A DNA stretch of 64,000 nucleotides, from the IMG/VR virus record IMGVR_UViG_3300009104_000006, positions 1 to 64,000 of that record; one strand, given 5' to 3'. Shown piece after piece: positions 49,461 through 59,623 of this stretch. The position numbers were made by a program, and so were the translations under genes. Under the pieces are notes generated by a model that was not told where the DNA came from, searched no databases, and saw only the letters and a program-made list of their open reading frames with translations. Position 1 is the first letter of the stretch; each line of letters opens with the position of its first letter. This DNA is from a virus.

Positions 49461-49790
49461 TCAGCAATCCACGCCGTCAGTGAAGCCGTCTTTGGTCTTC
49501 AAGTCAAGATAAGATTGTTTGATGAGATTGTATTGATTCTTAGAGCCAGCCGCATCTAACTCAAACGAACCGTTGAAGCCACCAATCGGTGATGCCCCAT
49601 CGTTATAGGCTGACAGTGATGCGAAAATCTTACCACTGTAATTGATATCGAAAGTCGTAGTGCTAATTTCATCACCGTTCTCGTCTTCCGTAATTTCCAC
49701 TTCTTTGTTCACCCTTGCATCTCTTACAATGCAGTGCGCGCTTTCACAAGTTATTCCATAATGCGTTTCATATTCTATTCTTAGTGCCAT
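49461..49790 (-). CDS. 109-aa virion-associated protein (inferred)
   Basis: The ATG at 49790 begins M-A-L-R-I-E-Y-E-T. The pattern I-N-Y-S-G-K-I-F-A-S-L-S-A-Y and Y-N-L-I-K-Q-S-Y-L-D-L-K resembles small marine phage proteins next to tail-fibre genes. Last gene of the leftward tail operon. Role unknown. Confidence 0.55.
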   Translation of the reverse strand: MALRIEYETHYGITCESAHCIVRDARVNKEVEITEDENGDEISTTTFDINYSGKIFASLSAYNDGASPIGGFNGSFELDAAGSKNQYNLIKQSYLDLKTKDGFTDGVDC

Positions 49791-49801
49791 TTTACTACTT
49801 C

Positions 49802-50356
49802 CTATTCCCAATTCCAACCATTCATTTGCTCTATGTAATCACCATACCTGTCCTGCATTCTGGCTATATAGTCAATGAGGCTTTCATCGTGAGTTACCCA
49901 AGTATCAAACCAACCAATATCCCAAGATGTGCCTTCTGGTGGATTCCATGTGTTAATATCTGCGTGAATGAGTTTGAAGCGCCCGTCCTTAGCACAGTGT
50001 TCCCAAACTAAATCTATCACATCTTGATTCTTTTCAACGATAGTGATACTCTTTGCATCCGAAGCCAATAGAGGGATATTGAGCATACCCACTCCTAAAC
50101 CAGCGACTAATACATCTCCAGCCATCTTATCCATCATCCATGCGTGTTCGCCATATTCTCTTTCAGTGTCTTGCATGATATTCAGATAGGATAGACCAAA
50201 TTTCTCGAATAGAACAGTATATGTTCCTTCAGGTATGTTAGCATTTTGAACATAATTTAGCCAAGAGTCATGACCGGAAGATTCAGTGCAAGACTTGATA
50301 GAAAACTTACCTACTTCCCCATCGGGTATTCCAGATACTTCCCATCTACTCATCAT
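49802..50356 (-). CDS. SAM-dependent methyltransferase-like protein
   Basis: 184 aa; GAGGTG precedes the ATG at 50356. D-V-L-V-A-G-L-G-V-G is the glycine-rich SAM loop, S-I-T-I-V-E-K-N has the acidic ribose-binding residue, and I-H-A-D-I-N-T-W a motif IV-like strand. A Rossmann methyltransferase inside a fibre operon may modify surface proteins or receptors. Substrate unknown. Confidence 0.6.
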   Translation of the reverse strand: MMSRWEVSGIPDGEVGKFSIKSCTESSGHDSWLNYVQNANIPEGTYTVLFEKFGLSYLNIMQDTEREYGEHAWMMDKMAGDVLVAGLGVGMLNIPLLASDAKSITIVEKNQDVIDLVWEHCAKDGRFKLIHADINTWNPPEGTSWDIGWFDTWVTHDESLIDYIARMQDRYGDYIEQMNGWNWE

Positions 50357-50364
50357 TTGACACC

Positions 50365-50985
50365 TCATACGAACGTAATTTTTATCTGGATATCTGGGTC
50401 TGCCAAGGTCGAGCCGCAAGCGTTAATGGCATTGGCTCTCATATCCCATTGAACGTAATCCTCTTCGTCCAACGCCAGATAACCCCTTCCACCAGAAACA
50501 TGGGCGATTTGAGCATATTCGCCGGTCCCAGACGAAGTAGCATCTTGGCTTGTTGATGCACTACCGCCTATTGATGCTGAAGAAACTGCATTTGTATTGC
50601 TATCATCGTAAGTAAGGCTTTTCATTACCCATGACCATGAGGTTGCTTCTCTCGTTAGAGTGTTGGCATCTCGTATGTAGCCCTTACAACCGAATCTTAG
50701 GACTCCACTGTTATTGTTGAGCATAGCGTTGTAGTTTGAGTCCACAACAAACTCAATCTCGGCAGTAGACATTCCACTATTCATTGAAAATCCATTCCCA
50801 TTATTACTACTCAACGCATCTTCACCACTACTACCCAGATTTATGGAGTATACTATGAGTGCATCGTCATAGTTACCAGACGAAGATGTAGCCATTGAGA
50901 CAGTTTCTGGGGCTTGTAAACAGCCGCCGCCAGCACTTTGATTTCCTTGTTGGGCTACAACCCCAACTGCGCCTATGAAACTCAT
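50365..50985 (-). CDS. 206-aa tail-associated protein
   Basis: Starts M-S-F-I-G-A-V-G at an ATGA overlap with the upstream fibre gene. Ser/Gly/Asn-rich, beta-rich; S-G-T-G-E-Y-A-Q-I-A-H-V-S-G-G-R. Composition fits a fibre tip or chaperone domain. Not further identified. Confidence 0.55.
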   Translation of the reverse strand: MSFIGAVGVVAQQGNQSAGGGCLQAPETVSMATSSSGNYDDALIVYSINLGSSGEDALSSNNGNGFSMNSGMSTAEIEFVVDSNYNAMLNNNSGVLRFGCKGYIRDANTLTREATSWSWVMKSLTYDDSNTNAVSSASIGGSASTSQDATSSGTGEYAQIAHVSGGRGYLALDEEDYVQWDMRANAINACGSTLADPDIQIKITFV

Positions 50986-53378
50986 GCTCCAACCTGCACC
51001 CATTGACTTTCGCTACTACTGATATTAACACAGACATAGGCCGTAGCATCATTATCTGCTATTGCCGCATTAGAAGCCCATGAACCAGCCATAGCATCGC
51101 CCGAACCTAATGATACGGTAACACTACCACCTGTGTTATTGAAAATGGTATATTGTGTTCCTACTGCCGCATCTGCCGGTAAAGTCAATGTTCCCGCCGT
51201 CCAATACACATACGAGCCGCTTTGTGCCTGTGTGAGCGTTGTATTTCCTGTGACTGCTACCACATCAGCCAATTGATTGAGTGACACATTACCATTTGAG
51301 TCACCTGTAATCCACACAGGGGAACCATCGCCCGAAGAAATTGAGAGTTGGTCTGAACCTGTTGCGCTTGCTGCATCTGCTCCACCAATCATTACGTTAT
51401 TTGAGCCTGTTGTGATGTTATCTGCGGCCTGATAACCAATTCCTATGTTCTTTGAACCGGAAGAAATACCTTTGAGAGAATCAGCGCCAAATGCCGTGTT
51501 ATAATTTCCTGTTTGATAATTGGTTGTTCCGGCTAATGCAAACTCTCCAACTGCGGTATTGTAGCCTGTCCCTGCTCGTGCATACAACATAGCATACTTT
51601 CCAACTGCCGTGTTATGGCTACTTGTGGTTTCATTATGTGCAACACCTTTACCGATGAATGTATTACTTGCTCCTGTTGTTAGATTATATGCGGTTTGAT
51701 GTCCTACCGCAGTATTGTAATCTCCCCCGCTTGCTTGACTGAAAAGAGTATTAGTTCCTATTGCAACAGAATAATGCCCTCCGGCAGTTTGCATCGCACT
51801 TCTTCCTATTACTGTATTTTCTTGGCTGTTAGTGACGCTATTACCGCTTAATGCGAGATGTCCTATTGCTACGGTGCTTGCTGAGGTAGTTTGTAATAAA
51901 CCTGCACTTCTCCCGATAAAATTGTTATAATTAGCCGATGTTAATGCACTACCCGCTTCATGTCCAATTGTTATATTCTCATCACCGGAAGTAATTGCAT
52001 CTCCGGCATAGTTCCCAATAGCGATATTCTTCTCGCCACCATTCGGATTATAGAGGGCTTCAAAACCGATTGCGATATTATCTGCTTCTGTTGTTGCACT
52101 ATCTAATGCTTGAACGCCAATGGCTATGTTTCTTGTTCCACTTGTATTTCCGTAAAGGGTGCGATAACCAAGAGCAGTATTGGAATTACCGGTTGTTGCT
52201 TTCAAAGCAGATGCTCCCACACCTGTGTTCTGAGTTGCTGAATTGGCTGTGCTTAACACATTTGAACCAATAGCGGTGTTATTAGCACCATTACCAATAC
52301 CACCACCAGCAAAATAACCCACTGCTGTATTATCATTAACTGTTGTAATTTCCTTTAATGCACCATATCCAATTGCGACATTGTAATGGCCGCTTGTTAA
52401 GTCTTCTAATGCTACACCGCCAATACCCACATTCATCAATGAGGAGGCTATTGCGCTGAATACACTTGCGCCAATACCAATGTTATGATTTGCGCTTGCT
52501 AATGTTCCTGTTGTCGGTGCTGAACCACCGCTATCTGTCTGAATAAGAAGTGAAGATGCAAAGTTAGTTCCTGATTGCTTAACATCGGTTAAGTCGCCCA
52601 ACACAGAAGCACCGCCACCACCTGCGGCTTCTAATCCAATAGTCCCTGCTGAATGGTCGTAAGTCATTACATAGTTATCTTGACCCGAACCTACGCTTTG
52701 GTCTGCATCAAGAGTGAAATTACCTAATGCAAGATTTCCTGTTCCCGATGGGGTTATGAACATATCAAAATTAGAATTACCTGTATCTTTCATCTTTGCC
52801 CCAATCTTTCCAGCGACATATCCACCATAGTTTATCTCTCCTAATCTAAACTCTAATTGTGTTCCAAAACCTGCTGCTCTTGTGCCTGATGTTATCGCAG
52901 TCGTCATGTGTGCTGCGGTCTGAATTGCATTAGTTGCAGTTGTTGGTGATGTAAAGGTAGCAGCAGTTGAACTGTTACTATTACCTTTAACCTGAAATGC
53001 GAAGGAATTAACAGAAGAAGCATAATTCACTAATACTGACCCTGTGCCGTTTGGGTTAATGTGTATATCCGCATTTGACGTGGTGACGATATCATTACCG
53101 TTCATGTCTAAATCACCACCCAACTGTGGTGTGTCATCTGCGGCTAAACTTGCTATACCACCACCACCTGCTGAACTCCATACAGCCTTACTTCCATCCC
53201 AAGTCAGAACATCATCTGACGAAGGGCTGTCCTGACCTATCTTGGTGATGTGCCCTGAGCCATCGAAGGTGAGAGCAGCGGTCCCGCCAGCCTCCTTTAG
53301 CGAGCCACCATCATCAAGCGTGATGTCGTCTGTAACGATTAGCCCGTTTTTTACTTTGAAGTCCTTTTTCGTTCCCAA
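50982..53378 (-). CDS. Tail fibre with YadA-head-like repeats
   Basis: 798 aa from a TTG at 53378 (the frame is closed 18 bases upstream). N-terminus M-G-T-K-K-D-F-K-V-K-N-G-L resembles the next gene's start. About residues 290-680 hold some 16 repeats of the type N-T-A-I-G-x-x-A-L-x-x-x-T-x-G, each about 22-25 residues, as in the left-handed beta-roll of YadA heads. C-terminus is beta-rich. This is a trimeric host-binding fibre. Confidence 0.75.
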   Translation of the reverse strand: MGTKKDFKVKNGLIVTDDITLDDGGSLKEAGGTAALTFDGSGHITKIGQDSPSSDDVLTWDGSKAVWSSAGGGGIASLAADDTPQLGGDLDMNGNDIVTTSNADIHINPNGTGSVLVNYASSVNSFAFQVKGNSNSSTAATFTSPTTATNAIQTAAHMTTAITSGTRAAGFGTQLEFRLGEINYGGYVAGKIGAKMKDTGNSNFDMFITPSGTGNLALGNFTLDADQSVGSGQDNYVMTYDHSAGTIGLEAAGGGGASVLGDLTDVKQSGTNFASSLLIQTDSGGSAPTTGTLASANHNIGIGASVFSAIASSLMNVGIGGVALEDLTSGHYNVAIGYGALKEITTVNDNTAVGYFAGGGIGNGANNTAIGSNVLSTANSATQNTGVGASALKATTGNSNTALGYRTLYGNTSGTRNIAIGVQALDSATTEADNIAIGFEALYNPNGGEKNIAIGNYAGDAITSGDENITIGHEAGSALTSANYNNFIGRSAGLLQTTSASTVAIGHLALSGNSVTNSQENTVIGRSAMQTAGGHYSVAIGTNTLFSQASGGDYNTAVGHQTAYNLTTGASNTFIGKGVAHNETTSSHNTAVGKYAMLYARAGTGYNTAVGEFALAGTTNYQTGNYNTAFGADSLKGISSGSKNIGIGYQAADNITTGSNNVMIGGADAASATGSDQLSISSGDGSPVWITGDSNGNVSLNQLADVVAVTGNTTLTQAQSGSYVYWTAGTLTLPADAAVGTQYTIFNNTGGSVTVSLGSGDAMAGSWASNAAIADNDATAYVCVNISSSESQWVQVGA

Positions 53379-53403
53379 GTTATCACCATAATTTCACTAT
53401 CCA

Positions 53404-56400
53404 TCAGGTTATGAGTTGTGTTGTGCAGAGACTGTATGTATGAGCCCCGTTTGCAGTAGGAGTAAATCTCACTTCGATATTACTGCCACTAACTGTAGCA
53501 TCCCAAGTTCCAACTACTGCAGAACCTGTGCTGATTTCCGCGTAGTGAGTTAGGAAGGCATTTGTGCCGTTGTATGTAATGAGTATCTCACCCGCATCTG
53601 TATCTACACTATCGTCCTTCTTAATATGATACAAGACTTTAGCCGCTCGGTATGTTGCCTTAGCGATGTTCATGAGAGATGTTGCGCCAGAAATTGATGC
53701 TCCACTACCTCTTGCTGTATCTATGATGGCTACTGCATCGGCGCTGAGTGTGGCGCCTTGCACTTGTCCATCGGAAGTTAGATTTCTAATTGTGGCTACA
53801 TCTCTGCTGGCGTCTACAGTTAGAGCCTTACTCGCTGCCACAGTCCCTACTGTAAGACCGTCTAAGACTCCTAACTCGGCGGTTGTAAGTGTAGTAGAAT
53901 CGAGAGTAAGCGAAGTATCTCCAGTAATTGTGCCCGAAACCGCCAGACTGGTTCCTGTAATTGCCCCTCCAGCAAGAGTGCCCGAAGTTGTGATATTAGA
54001 TGAGCCTGTGTTAATTGTGCCGAAGCCCGATGTGATACTACCTGAGTTGAGTGCTCCTACAGTGGTAAGACTCGATGCCGTAACTCCACTTCCAAGCGTG
54101 TTGGCGTTGAGAACTGATGTGCCACCAATCTTGTATGCAGGAGTGCTGATGGAAGTCAAGTTCATGTGATTGTTAGAAGTCCATGAGTCGGTCGAATCCA
54201 CCCAGATGAATGTCTTATCATCTCCGCTTGATTCAAGAGTAATTCCACCACCATCTATTGCCGCATCATTTCCGACACCGTTTCCAAGAGTAATGTTAGT
54301 ATCGGCTACGTCAATCGTAGTGCTGTTTACCGTGGTCGTTGTCCCGCGCACGATGAGATGACCCTTCACATCAACAGTCGATGTTGCGGCAGTTGCGCCA
54401 CCTGTGACTACAAGCACTTCGGCGAGAGCGCCACTTGTGGATGTCGCTACACTGAGACCTATCTCGCCGGTTTCTGAACCAGAAGTTGCTGCTGTCGTCT
54501 TTGTCTGTATCTTTCCAAAGGCTTGGTTGTTTTGTGCAGCATCGTCGGAGTAAAAGGTAATTGCGCCTGCTACATCACTGGCAGCACCAGCCGCCCCCTT
54601 GTCCTTTACGAAGCGCAGTTCAGAACCAGTCTGGTCATTAGTAGTATTCTTGATTTGAACCACAGGTTTAGTGCTCGTGCTACTCTCAATACTCAGTAAA
54701 GGAGTCGTAATTGTGCGTGAAGTGCTACTGGTCATACTACTGGTAGCAGCCGTCTGTGCAGCATTCACGCTCATCTCGCCACTGGAAGCAGAAAGACCTG
54801 TGCCAGCGAATAGCGTAGCAATCCTGTCCACTGTTGTCTTTCGGTTGGTTCCGCCTGCGCCATCATCGACTATGAATAAATCACCACTCGCAAGTCCTGC
54901 ACCGATGTCGGTCATTCCGTCAATGTCCAAAGAGAAAGTTAGGTCGTATGGGTCTCCGTCAGAGCCTGTTGATGTATCAGTCCAATTGATTTCTAATCCA
55001 TCTCCATCAATGAACTTCACTTCTTTGTCTTCATCAATTGTGACTTCTGTGCCGTCCCCATCCTCTAAGACAAATCCGCTACCCATTCCGTCTGCGCCTG
55101 AAGACGATTGGGCCCAAACTGCATTTCCTCCGCTTAATTTGAGAACATACCCATTTGTATGAGTGCTTCGTCCTATCCTTGTAACATTTCCAGACGCATC
55201 GAAAGTGAAAGACTCATCTCCGCCCGCTTCTTTGAGACTACCACCATCATCAAGAATAATATCTCCTTTGAACTTAGCCGTGCCGCCAGTGTCCAGAGTC
55301 ATTACGTAATTTTGAACGTTAAGAGGGTTATCGACGCTACTTGCGACGTTATCATAATCTTTAGCAATATATCCGATATGGAATATATTGGCTTGAGTTT
55401 CGCCACTTCCACCTGCTCTGTTGGCTTGCCTTCCCACACCCCAAGAGTTTCCTGTGCCGCTTCGACCTTGAGTGTATACCGTCCCTTGACCAACGTGGAT
55501 ATTTTCTGCTTGGTCTAAGACTAAGGCATTACCCATTCCGTTGTATGTGACGCCTGCAACATCATCATTAGCAATATCTGTATGAATACGGGCTTCCGCA
55601 TAATTCATAGTGGTGTCATTGGAGGAACCAGATAAAGCAGGCCCATTGACTTGAAACATTGAGTTAGTTTCTCTCGCAGTCCCATTCACTTTAGCCCAAG
55701 ATGTTGTTGTAAGATTAGTAAACTTCCCTGTGGAAGCAACATTTGCGCCAATAGTAGCACCATCCACTGTGCCCCCATTGATATCTACCGTTGTAAGGAT
55801 ACCCGCATCAGCCACAGTTCTACCTGCATTAGTCCAATTACCAGCCATTGAAGCGATAGTTGCTGCACCGCCATCAGTTAATCCGTAAGCACCAACTGTG
55901 AAGTTACCAGTATCAATATCCAAAGCAACTTGACCAGAAGTGCCAATAATTTTCAATTGCTCTTCAGAAGCATCCCATAACATATGGTCGCCAGAAGTGG
56001 CTGAATGGAATGTGACGTCTACGCCACTGCCAGCAGTGCCAGTAGTAACAGCACCGGTCGCACTGAGTGTCGTGAATGCTCCCGACCTTGGAGTAGCCGT
56101 GCCGATATCCGTATTGTCTATCGTGCCAGCGTTGATATCGACTGTAGTCAAAGTAGATGTGCCTGTTGCACTGAATGTCGTGAATGCTCCTGTAGAAGCA
56201 CCATTTGCACCGATAGGCGTGTCATCTATCGCACCACTGTCGATGTTCACATTAGTCATCGCTTCATCGGAGAAATCAACTGCGCCCGCTTGTTCGTAAG
56301 CGCCGAGTTTAGTGACTGTTAGCGTATCAGTAGCGAAAGTGAAATCGGAATCATCGGTCAATAAACCAGCAGTGGAAGCAAATGGAACTCGACCAGAAGT

Positions 56401-56880
56401 CAATCCATCGGCAGTAATACTCGCCGCTCTGAAATTGTAAGCGCCGATATCTATGTTCGCACTCGCTGTAATTCCAGCAGTTGTAAGTGCAGTAATTGTA
56501 GTAGCGGCGATTGTTCCTCCTTCGACTTTATCGCCACTAATCTGATTGTTAGCCAGAGTAAGAGTTCCGCCGGAAACATCGAGGGTTTTTCCAGAGCCAA
56601 CTGTAACATCCGATGTGGCTATCGTCGCACCATCTATCGTGCCAGCGTTAATGTCTACCTTAGTGATATTCACTTCTCCAGACCCTTTCGGGGTGATATT
56701 GATGTCGATATTGGTATCTGTGCCATCGGCTGCAAGTGTCGTGCCTGTAAGCGTAACACCGGCTGCAGCGACATTCGTATCGAATATCCCCGCTTTTACA
56801 GTATGGTCGCTCGCAAGCGTAACATCGCCGTCTTCTACTACCAATCCTTGCTTTACTCTGAAATCTTTTATCGTGCCCAT
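53404..56880 (-). CDS. Long modular tail fibre
   Basis: 1158 aa. N-terminus M-G-T-I-K-D-F-R-V-K-Q-G-L. Many V-D-I-N-A-G-T-I-D and F-T-T-L-S-A-T-G repeats, typical of beta-helical fibres. A D-D-G-G-S-L-K-E-A-G-G block is shared with the N-terminus of the previous protein, and the modules T-T-T-V-N-S-T-T-I-D...I-T-L-G-N-G and Y-R-A-A-K-V-L are shared with the 793-aa fibre. Cyanophage and pelagiphage fibres carry similar blocks. It likely carries receptor specificity. Confidence 0.75.
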   Translation of the reverse strand: MGTIKDFRVKQGLVVEDGDVTLASDHTVKAGIFDTNVAAAGVTLTGTTLAADGTDTNIDINITPKGSGEVNITKVDINAGTIDGATIATSDVTVGSGKTLDVSGGTLTLANNQISGDKVEGGTIAATTITALTTAGITASANIDIGAYNFRAASITADGLTSGRVPFASTAGLLTDDSDFTFATDTLTVTKLGAYEQAGAVDFSDEAMTNVNIDSGAIDDTPIGANGASTGAFTTFSATGTSTLTTVDINAGTIDNTDIGTATPRSGAFTTLSATGAVTTGTAGSGVDVTFHSATSGDHMLWDASEEQLKIIGTSGQVALDIDTGNFTVGAYGLTDGGAATIASMAGNWTNAGRTVADAGILTTVDINGGTVDGATIGANVASTGKFTNLTTTSWAKVNGTARETNSMFQVNGPALSGSSNDTTMNYAEARIHTDIANDDVAGVTYNGMGNALVLDQAENIHVGQGTVYTQGRSGTGNSWGVGRQANRAGGSGETQANIFHIGYIAKDYDNVASSVDNPLNVQNYVMTLDTGGTAKFKGDIILDDGGSLKEAGGDESFTFDASGNVTRIGRSTHTNGYVLKLSGGNAVWAQSSSGADGMGSGFVLEDGDGTEVTIDEDKEVKFIDGDGLEINWTDTSTGSDGDPYDLTFSLDIDGMTDIGAGLASGDLFIVDDGAGGTNRKTTVDRIATLFAGTGLSASSGEMSVNAAQTAATSSMTSSTSRTITTPLLSIESSTSTKPVVQIKNTTNDQTGSELRFVKDKGAAGAASDVAGAITFYSDDAAQNNQAFGKIQTKTTAATSGSETGEIGLSVATSTSGALAEVLVVTGGATAATSTVDVKGHLIVRGTTTTVNSTTIDVADTNITLGNGVGNDAAIDGGGITLESSGDDKTFIWVDSTDSWTSNNHMNLTSISTPAYKIGGTSVLNANTLGSGVTASSLTTVGALNSGSITSGFGTINTGSSNITTSGTLAGGAITGTSLAVSGTITGDTSLTLDSTTLTTAELGVLDGLTVGTVAASKALTVDASRDVATIRNLTSDGQVQGATLSADAVAIIDTARGSGASISGATSLMNIAKATYRAAKVLYHIKKDDSVDTDAGEILITYNGTNAFLTHYAEISTGSAVVGTWDATVSGSNIEVRFTPTANGAHTYSLCTTQLIT

Positions 56881-56892
56881 TTTCTATCCCTC

Positions 56893-59274
56893 TCATATTG
56901 TCATTGCTTGCCAAGAGATGCGCACGACTACCGCTTTACTGTTAGCCGTAGGCGTCACTTGTAATTCAACGTTCGCACCATCTATCGCTGCATCATAACT
57001 TCCCTGTAACGTTCCATGACTCGTTACAACACCGTATGTGGTGAGATATGCCTCTGTTGCATTGACCGAATCCGTTCCATTATGCGTTAGAACCATTTCA
57101 GCAGTTTCATATCTGGAATCGGTAGTATTCTGCACTTCAACAAGCACTTTCGCCGCTCTGAACTTCGTTTTATCAAAAAGAGTCACATCAATAGAAGTTG
57201 AAGTGCTTGAACTGCCTGTGCTATTCGTTGCATAGCCGAAACCAGTCTCCTTTACTTGGAATGTGGCCTCTGGGGAGGCTTGGAGTATACCGACTTTATC
57301 TCCGGCAGTATCTACTTTGAGCACATTCGTGTCGATTGTAACATCTCCGCTTCCAGTGATGGTGCCAGTAGTAAGTGCATCGAGATACCCAGTGGCGAAT
57401 CTGATGGTGTTAGAACCTAAGTTCAGCGCACTATCTGCACTTGGGTAAATATGCTGATTAAACGTCCAAGCATCATTGGCATCGACCCATGATATTGTCT
57501 TGTTAGTGCCACTCGATGATTCAAGAGTGATACCGCCTCCATCGACGGCAGCGTCGTTTCCTAAGCCATTACCGAGATTGATGTTTTTATCCTCCACGTC
57601 TATCGTAGCCACGTTCAATGTAGTAGTTGCTCCACTGACAATTAAATCACCAGTGACTGTGAGGTCATCGCTTACAGTAAGCGTTCCACTCGCTGGACCT
57701 ATTGACGTAATGCCCGTTTGGGCGGCATCAAGATTCAAAACACCACTGGATGCTGAAATGCCTGTGCCAGCCATCGCAGTAGCCAAATCAGCAATAGATT
57801 CTTTCTTGGAATTATTTGAGTCGTTAGCGTCAATGAATCCAATCGAATCGGCGGCGACATCCACAGCAGCAGCAGAAAGAGCATTCAAATTGGTGGCTAT
57901 GGAATCCCCATCAAGAAGCACCTTTGAGGTATTGAAGTATAACCTTGAATCATCAGAATCGCGCCATAGAGTAGTTGCTGAACCCGGATTAGTAGCCGTG
58001 CCAGTGCCAAATTGCACACCCGTAGGCGCACTAATGAGGCCTGCTGTTGATACTACGCCTACAGTAAGAGTGTTCGTTCCAGCATTGTAGGTGAAGGCAG
58101 ACTCGCCAGAGAATCCGCTTGACCCATCATTGTATTGAACATCACCAGTAGAGCCACCCGAAGCGCTCGAACTACTACTTGATGCGAATATCTTGACCCA
58201 TGCGCTGCCGTTGTATGCAAATACTGCTGCTGACGCAGGACCAACGGTGGAATTGATACCAGACGGGTCGAATGCTATATTGTGAGTAGCAGAAGCAGCG
58301 TTGTTTACTGTCACCGTATGACTTGGAGGAAATGTGCCACTTGGCGTTAGTGTGATGTTACCAGTAGGCGTAGCATGAAAGAAGTTTGGCCCATCGAATC
58401 TGAAAGTCTGCGAAGCATTACTCGTGCTAAGTTTGTCTGGACCGAGTCTGTATGACCTTCGCGCACCGCCTTGCTTACCACTGAAGTAAAGCACGTTATC
58501 CCCAGCATTACTGTAAGACATCCACAGAGCGCCTAACTCACTGTTAGTCAGTGCACCATTTTCATCTCCACCTCCGTGAATACCATCTAAGTCAGTGTGC
58601 ATGTCAACGCGATTTGAATCCGTAACAGTGGCTCCTACTGCACCTGTGCTTACGGGCGTCATGTAAATTGGTGATGGACGAAGGAAGGTCCGTCTGTCGA
58701 GTATCTCTCCTCCGGCTGTAGTCATATCCAAATCGCCTGTGCCGCTGGAATAGACACATTTCACTATTCCAAGAACCGTAGTTTGCTTAGACGAGAGTGA
58801 ATTATTGGGGTCAGAAAGGAATCCTTCTGGAGTTACAGGATAACCGCTCGATACAGGAGTGCCCATTTCAACATAGATATTCTTCTTCGTATTACTTCCA
58901 TCAGAGCAGACATAGACTACTAAAAGAACAGACTGACCACTTGTTAAAGCAGATTGGCTCCCTTCTATACGACTATCTTCAAGCGTCACTGTGTAATCAT
59001 CGGGCGCATTGCTATCGTAACCTCCTCCGAATGGCACTATGATGCCATCAATGACAGCATATCCACCCTTAATCGTCAATACATTGGTTGAAGCAGAAAT
59101 AGCGCCGGGCATATTCGCAGGTGTATTTCTATCACCATCTCCTACTGCCCCGTCTTCTAATGCTAAGATTCCATTACCATGAAGCCCCTCATAGAGATTA
59201 GTGAAAGATGGAGAAAGTATGTAGTCTCCATCTGTTAGGCCCGTTGTATGTCCAGATTTCGTATTATCGCCCAT
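56893..59274 (-). CDS. Tail fibre or baseplate-fibre adaptor
   Basis: 793 aa. N-terminal 220 residues look like a baseplate wedge-type adaptor (D-G-D-Y-I-L-S-P-S-F...D-G-I-I-V-P-F). Then G-G-D-V-like modules, N-I-N-L-G-N-G, and a C-terminal domain F-R-A-A-K-V-L...T-H-N-G-T...G-A-N-V-E-L-Q-V-T-P-T-A shared with the 1158-aa fibre. It probably attaches fibres to the tail. Confidence 0.7.
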   Translation of the reverse strand: MGDNTKSGHTTGLTDGDYILSPSFTNLYEGLHGNGILALEDGAVGDGDRNTPANMPGAISASTNVLTIKGGYAVIDGIIVPFGGGYDSNAPDDYTVTLEDSRIEGSQSALTSGQSVLLVVYVCSDGSNTKKNIYVEMGTPVSSGYPVTPEGFLSDPNNSLSSKQTTVLGIVKCVYSSGTGDLDMTTAGGEILDRRTFLRPSPIYMTPVSTGAVGATVTDSNRVDMHTDLDGIHGGGDENGALTNSELGALWMSYSNAGDNVLYFSGKQGGARRSYRLGPDKLSTSNASQTFRFDGPNFFHATPTGNITLTPSGTFPPSHTVTVNNAASATHNIAFDPSGINSTVGPASAAVFAYNGSAWVKIFASSSSSSASGGSTGDVQYNDGSSGFSGESAFTYNAGTNTLTVGVVSTAGLISAPTGVQFGTGTATNPGSATTLWRDSDDSRLYFNTSKVLLDGDSIATNLNALSAAAVDVAADSIGFIDANDSNNSKKESIADLATAMAGTGISASSGVLNLDAAQTGITSIGPASGTLTVSDDLTVTGDLIVSGATTTLNVATIDVEDKNINLGNGLGNDAAVDGGGITLESSSGTNKTISWVDANDAWTFNQHIYPSADSALNLGSNTIRFATGYLDALTTGTITGSGDVTIDTNVLKVDTAGDKVGILQASPEATFQVKETGFGYATNSTGSSSTSTSIDVTLFDKTKFRAAKVLVEVQNTTDSRYETAEMVLTHNGTDSVNATEAYLTTYGVVTSHGTLQGSYDAAIDGANVELQVTPTANSKAVVVRISWQAMTI

Positions 59275-59278
59275 TTAC

Positions 59279-59623
59279 TCACTTCACTTCTACTATCAAT
59301 TGAATCTTCATTTCGTTATTTGCACTTTTCACTATTGGCCTGAAAACATGCCTTGTGATGGGTGTGAAACCGCTCGCTCCGCGTAACTGGACATAGACTT
59401 CCTTCAAAGTCTCATCGAATGTATTTGCTATACCGAGTGTTCCTTCGACAAGAAGCGTCGCATTATCAATCACTTTTACCGTTGGAGTGATGGTAACGGC
59501 AGGACGACCTGCAGAGCCATCACCAGATGTTGCTGGAGTGCCATCGAATCCTATCACCATCTCATTGATGTTCGATGCAATCGTATCAATCATCAATCTC
59601 TTCAAATGGTCGTTTGCTGGCAT
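59279..59623 (-). CDS. 114-aa small tail protein
   Basis: Beta-rich (V-K-V-I-D-N-A-T-L-L-V-E-G-T-L-G) with V-Y-V-Q-L-R-G. Start overlaps the stop of the gene before it. Probably a structural adaptor or fibre chaperone. Confidence 0.6.
   Translation of the reverse strand: MPANDHLKRLMIDTIASNINEMVIGFDGTPATSGDGSAGRPAVTITPTVKVIDNATLLVEGTLGIANTFDETLKEVYVQLRGASGFTPITRHVFRPIVKSANNEMKIQLIVEVK

Noticed and set aside
53666-56998. Long plus-strand frames opposite the fibre genes
   Set aside because: Val/Ser/Pro-rich antisense shadows of repetitive fibre sequence; no start signals.
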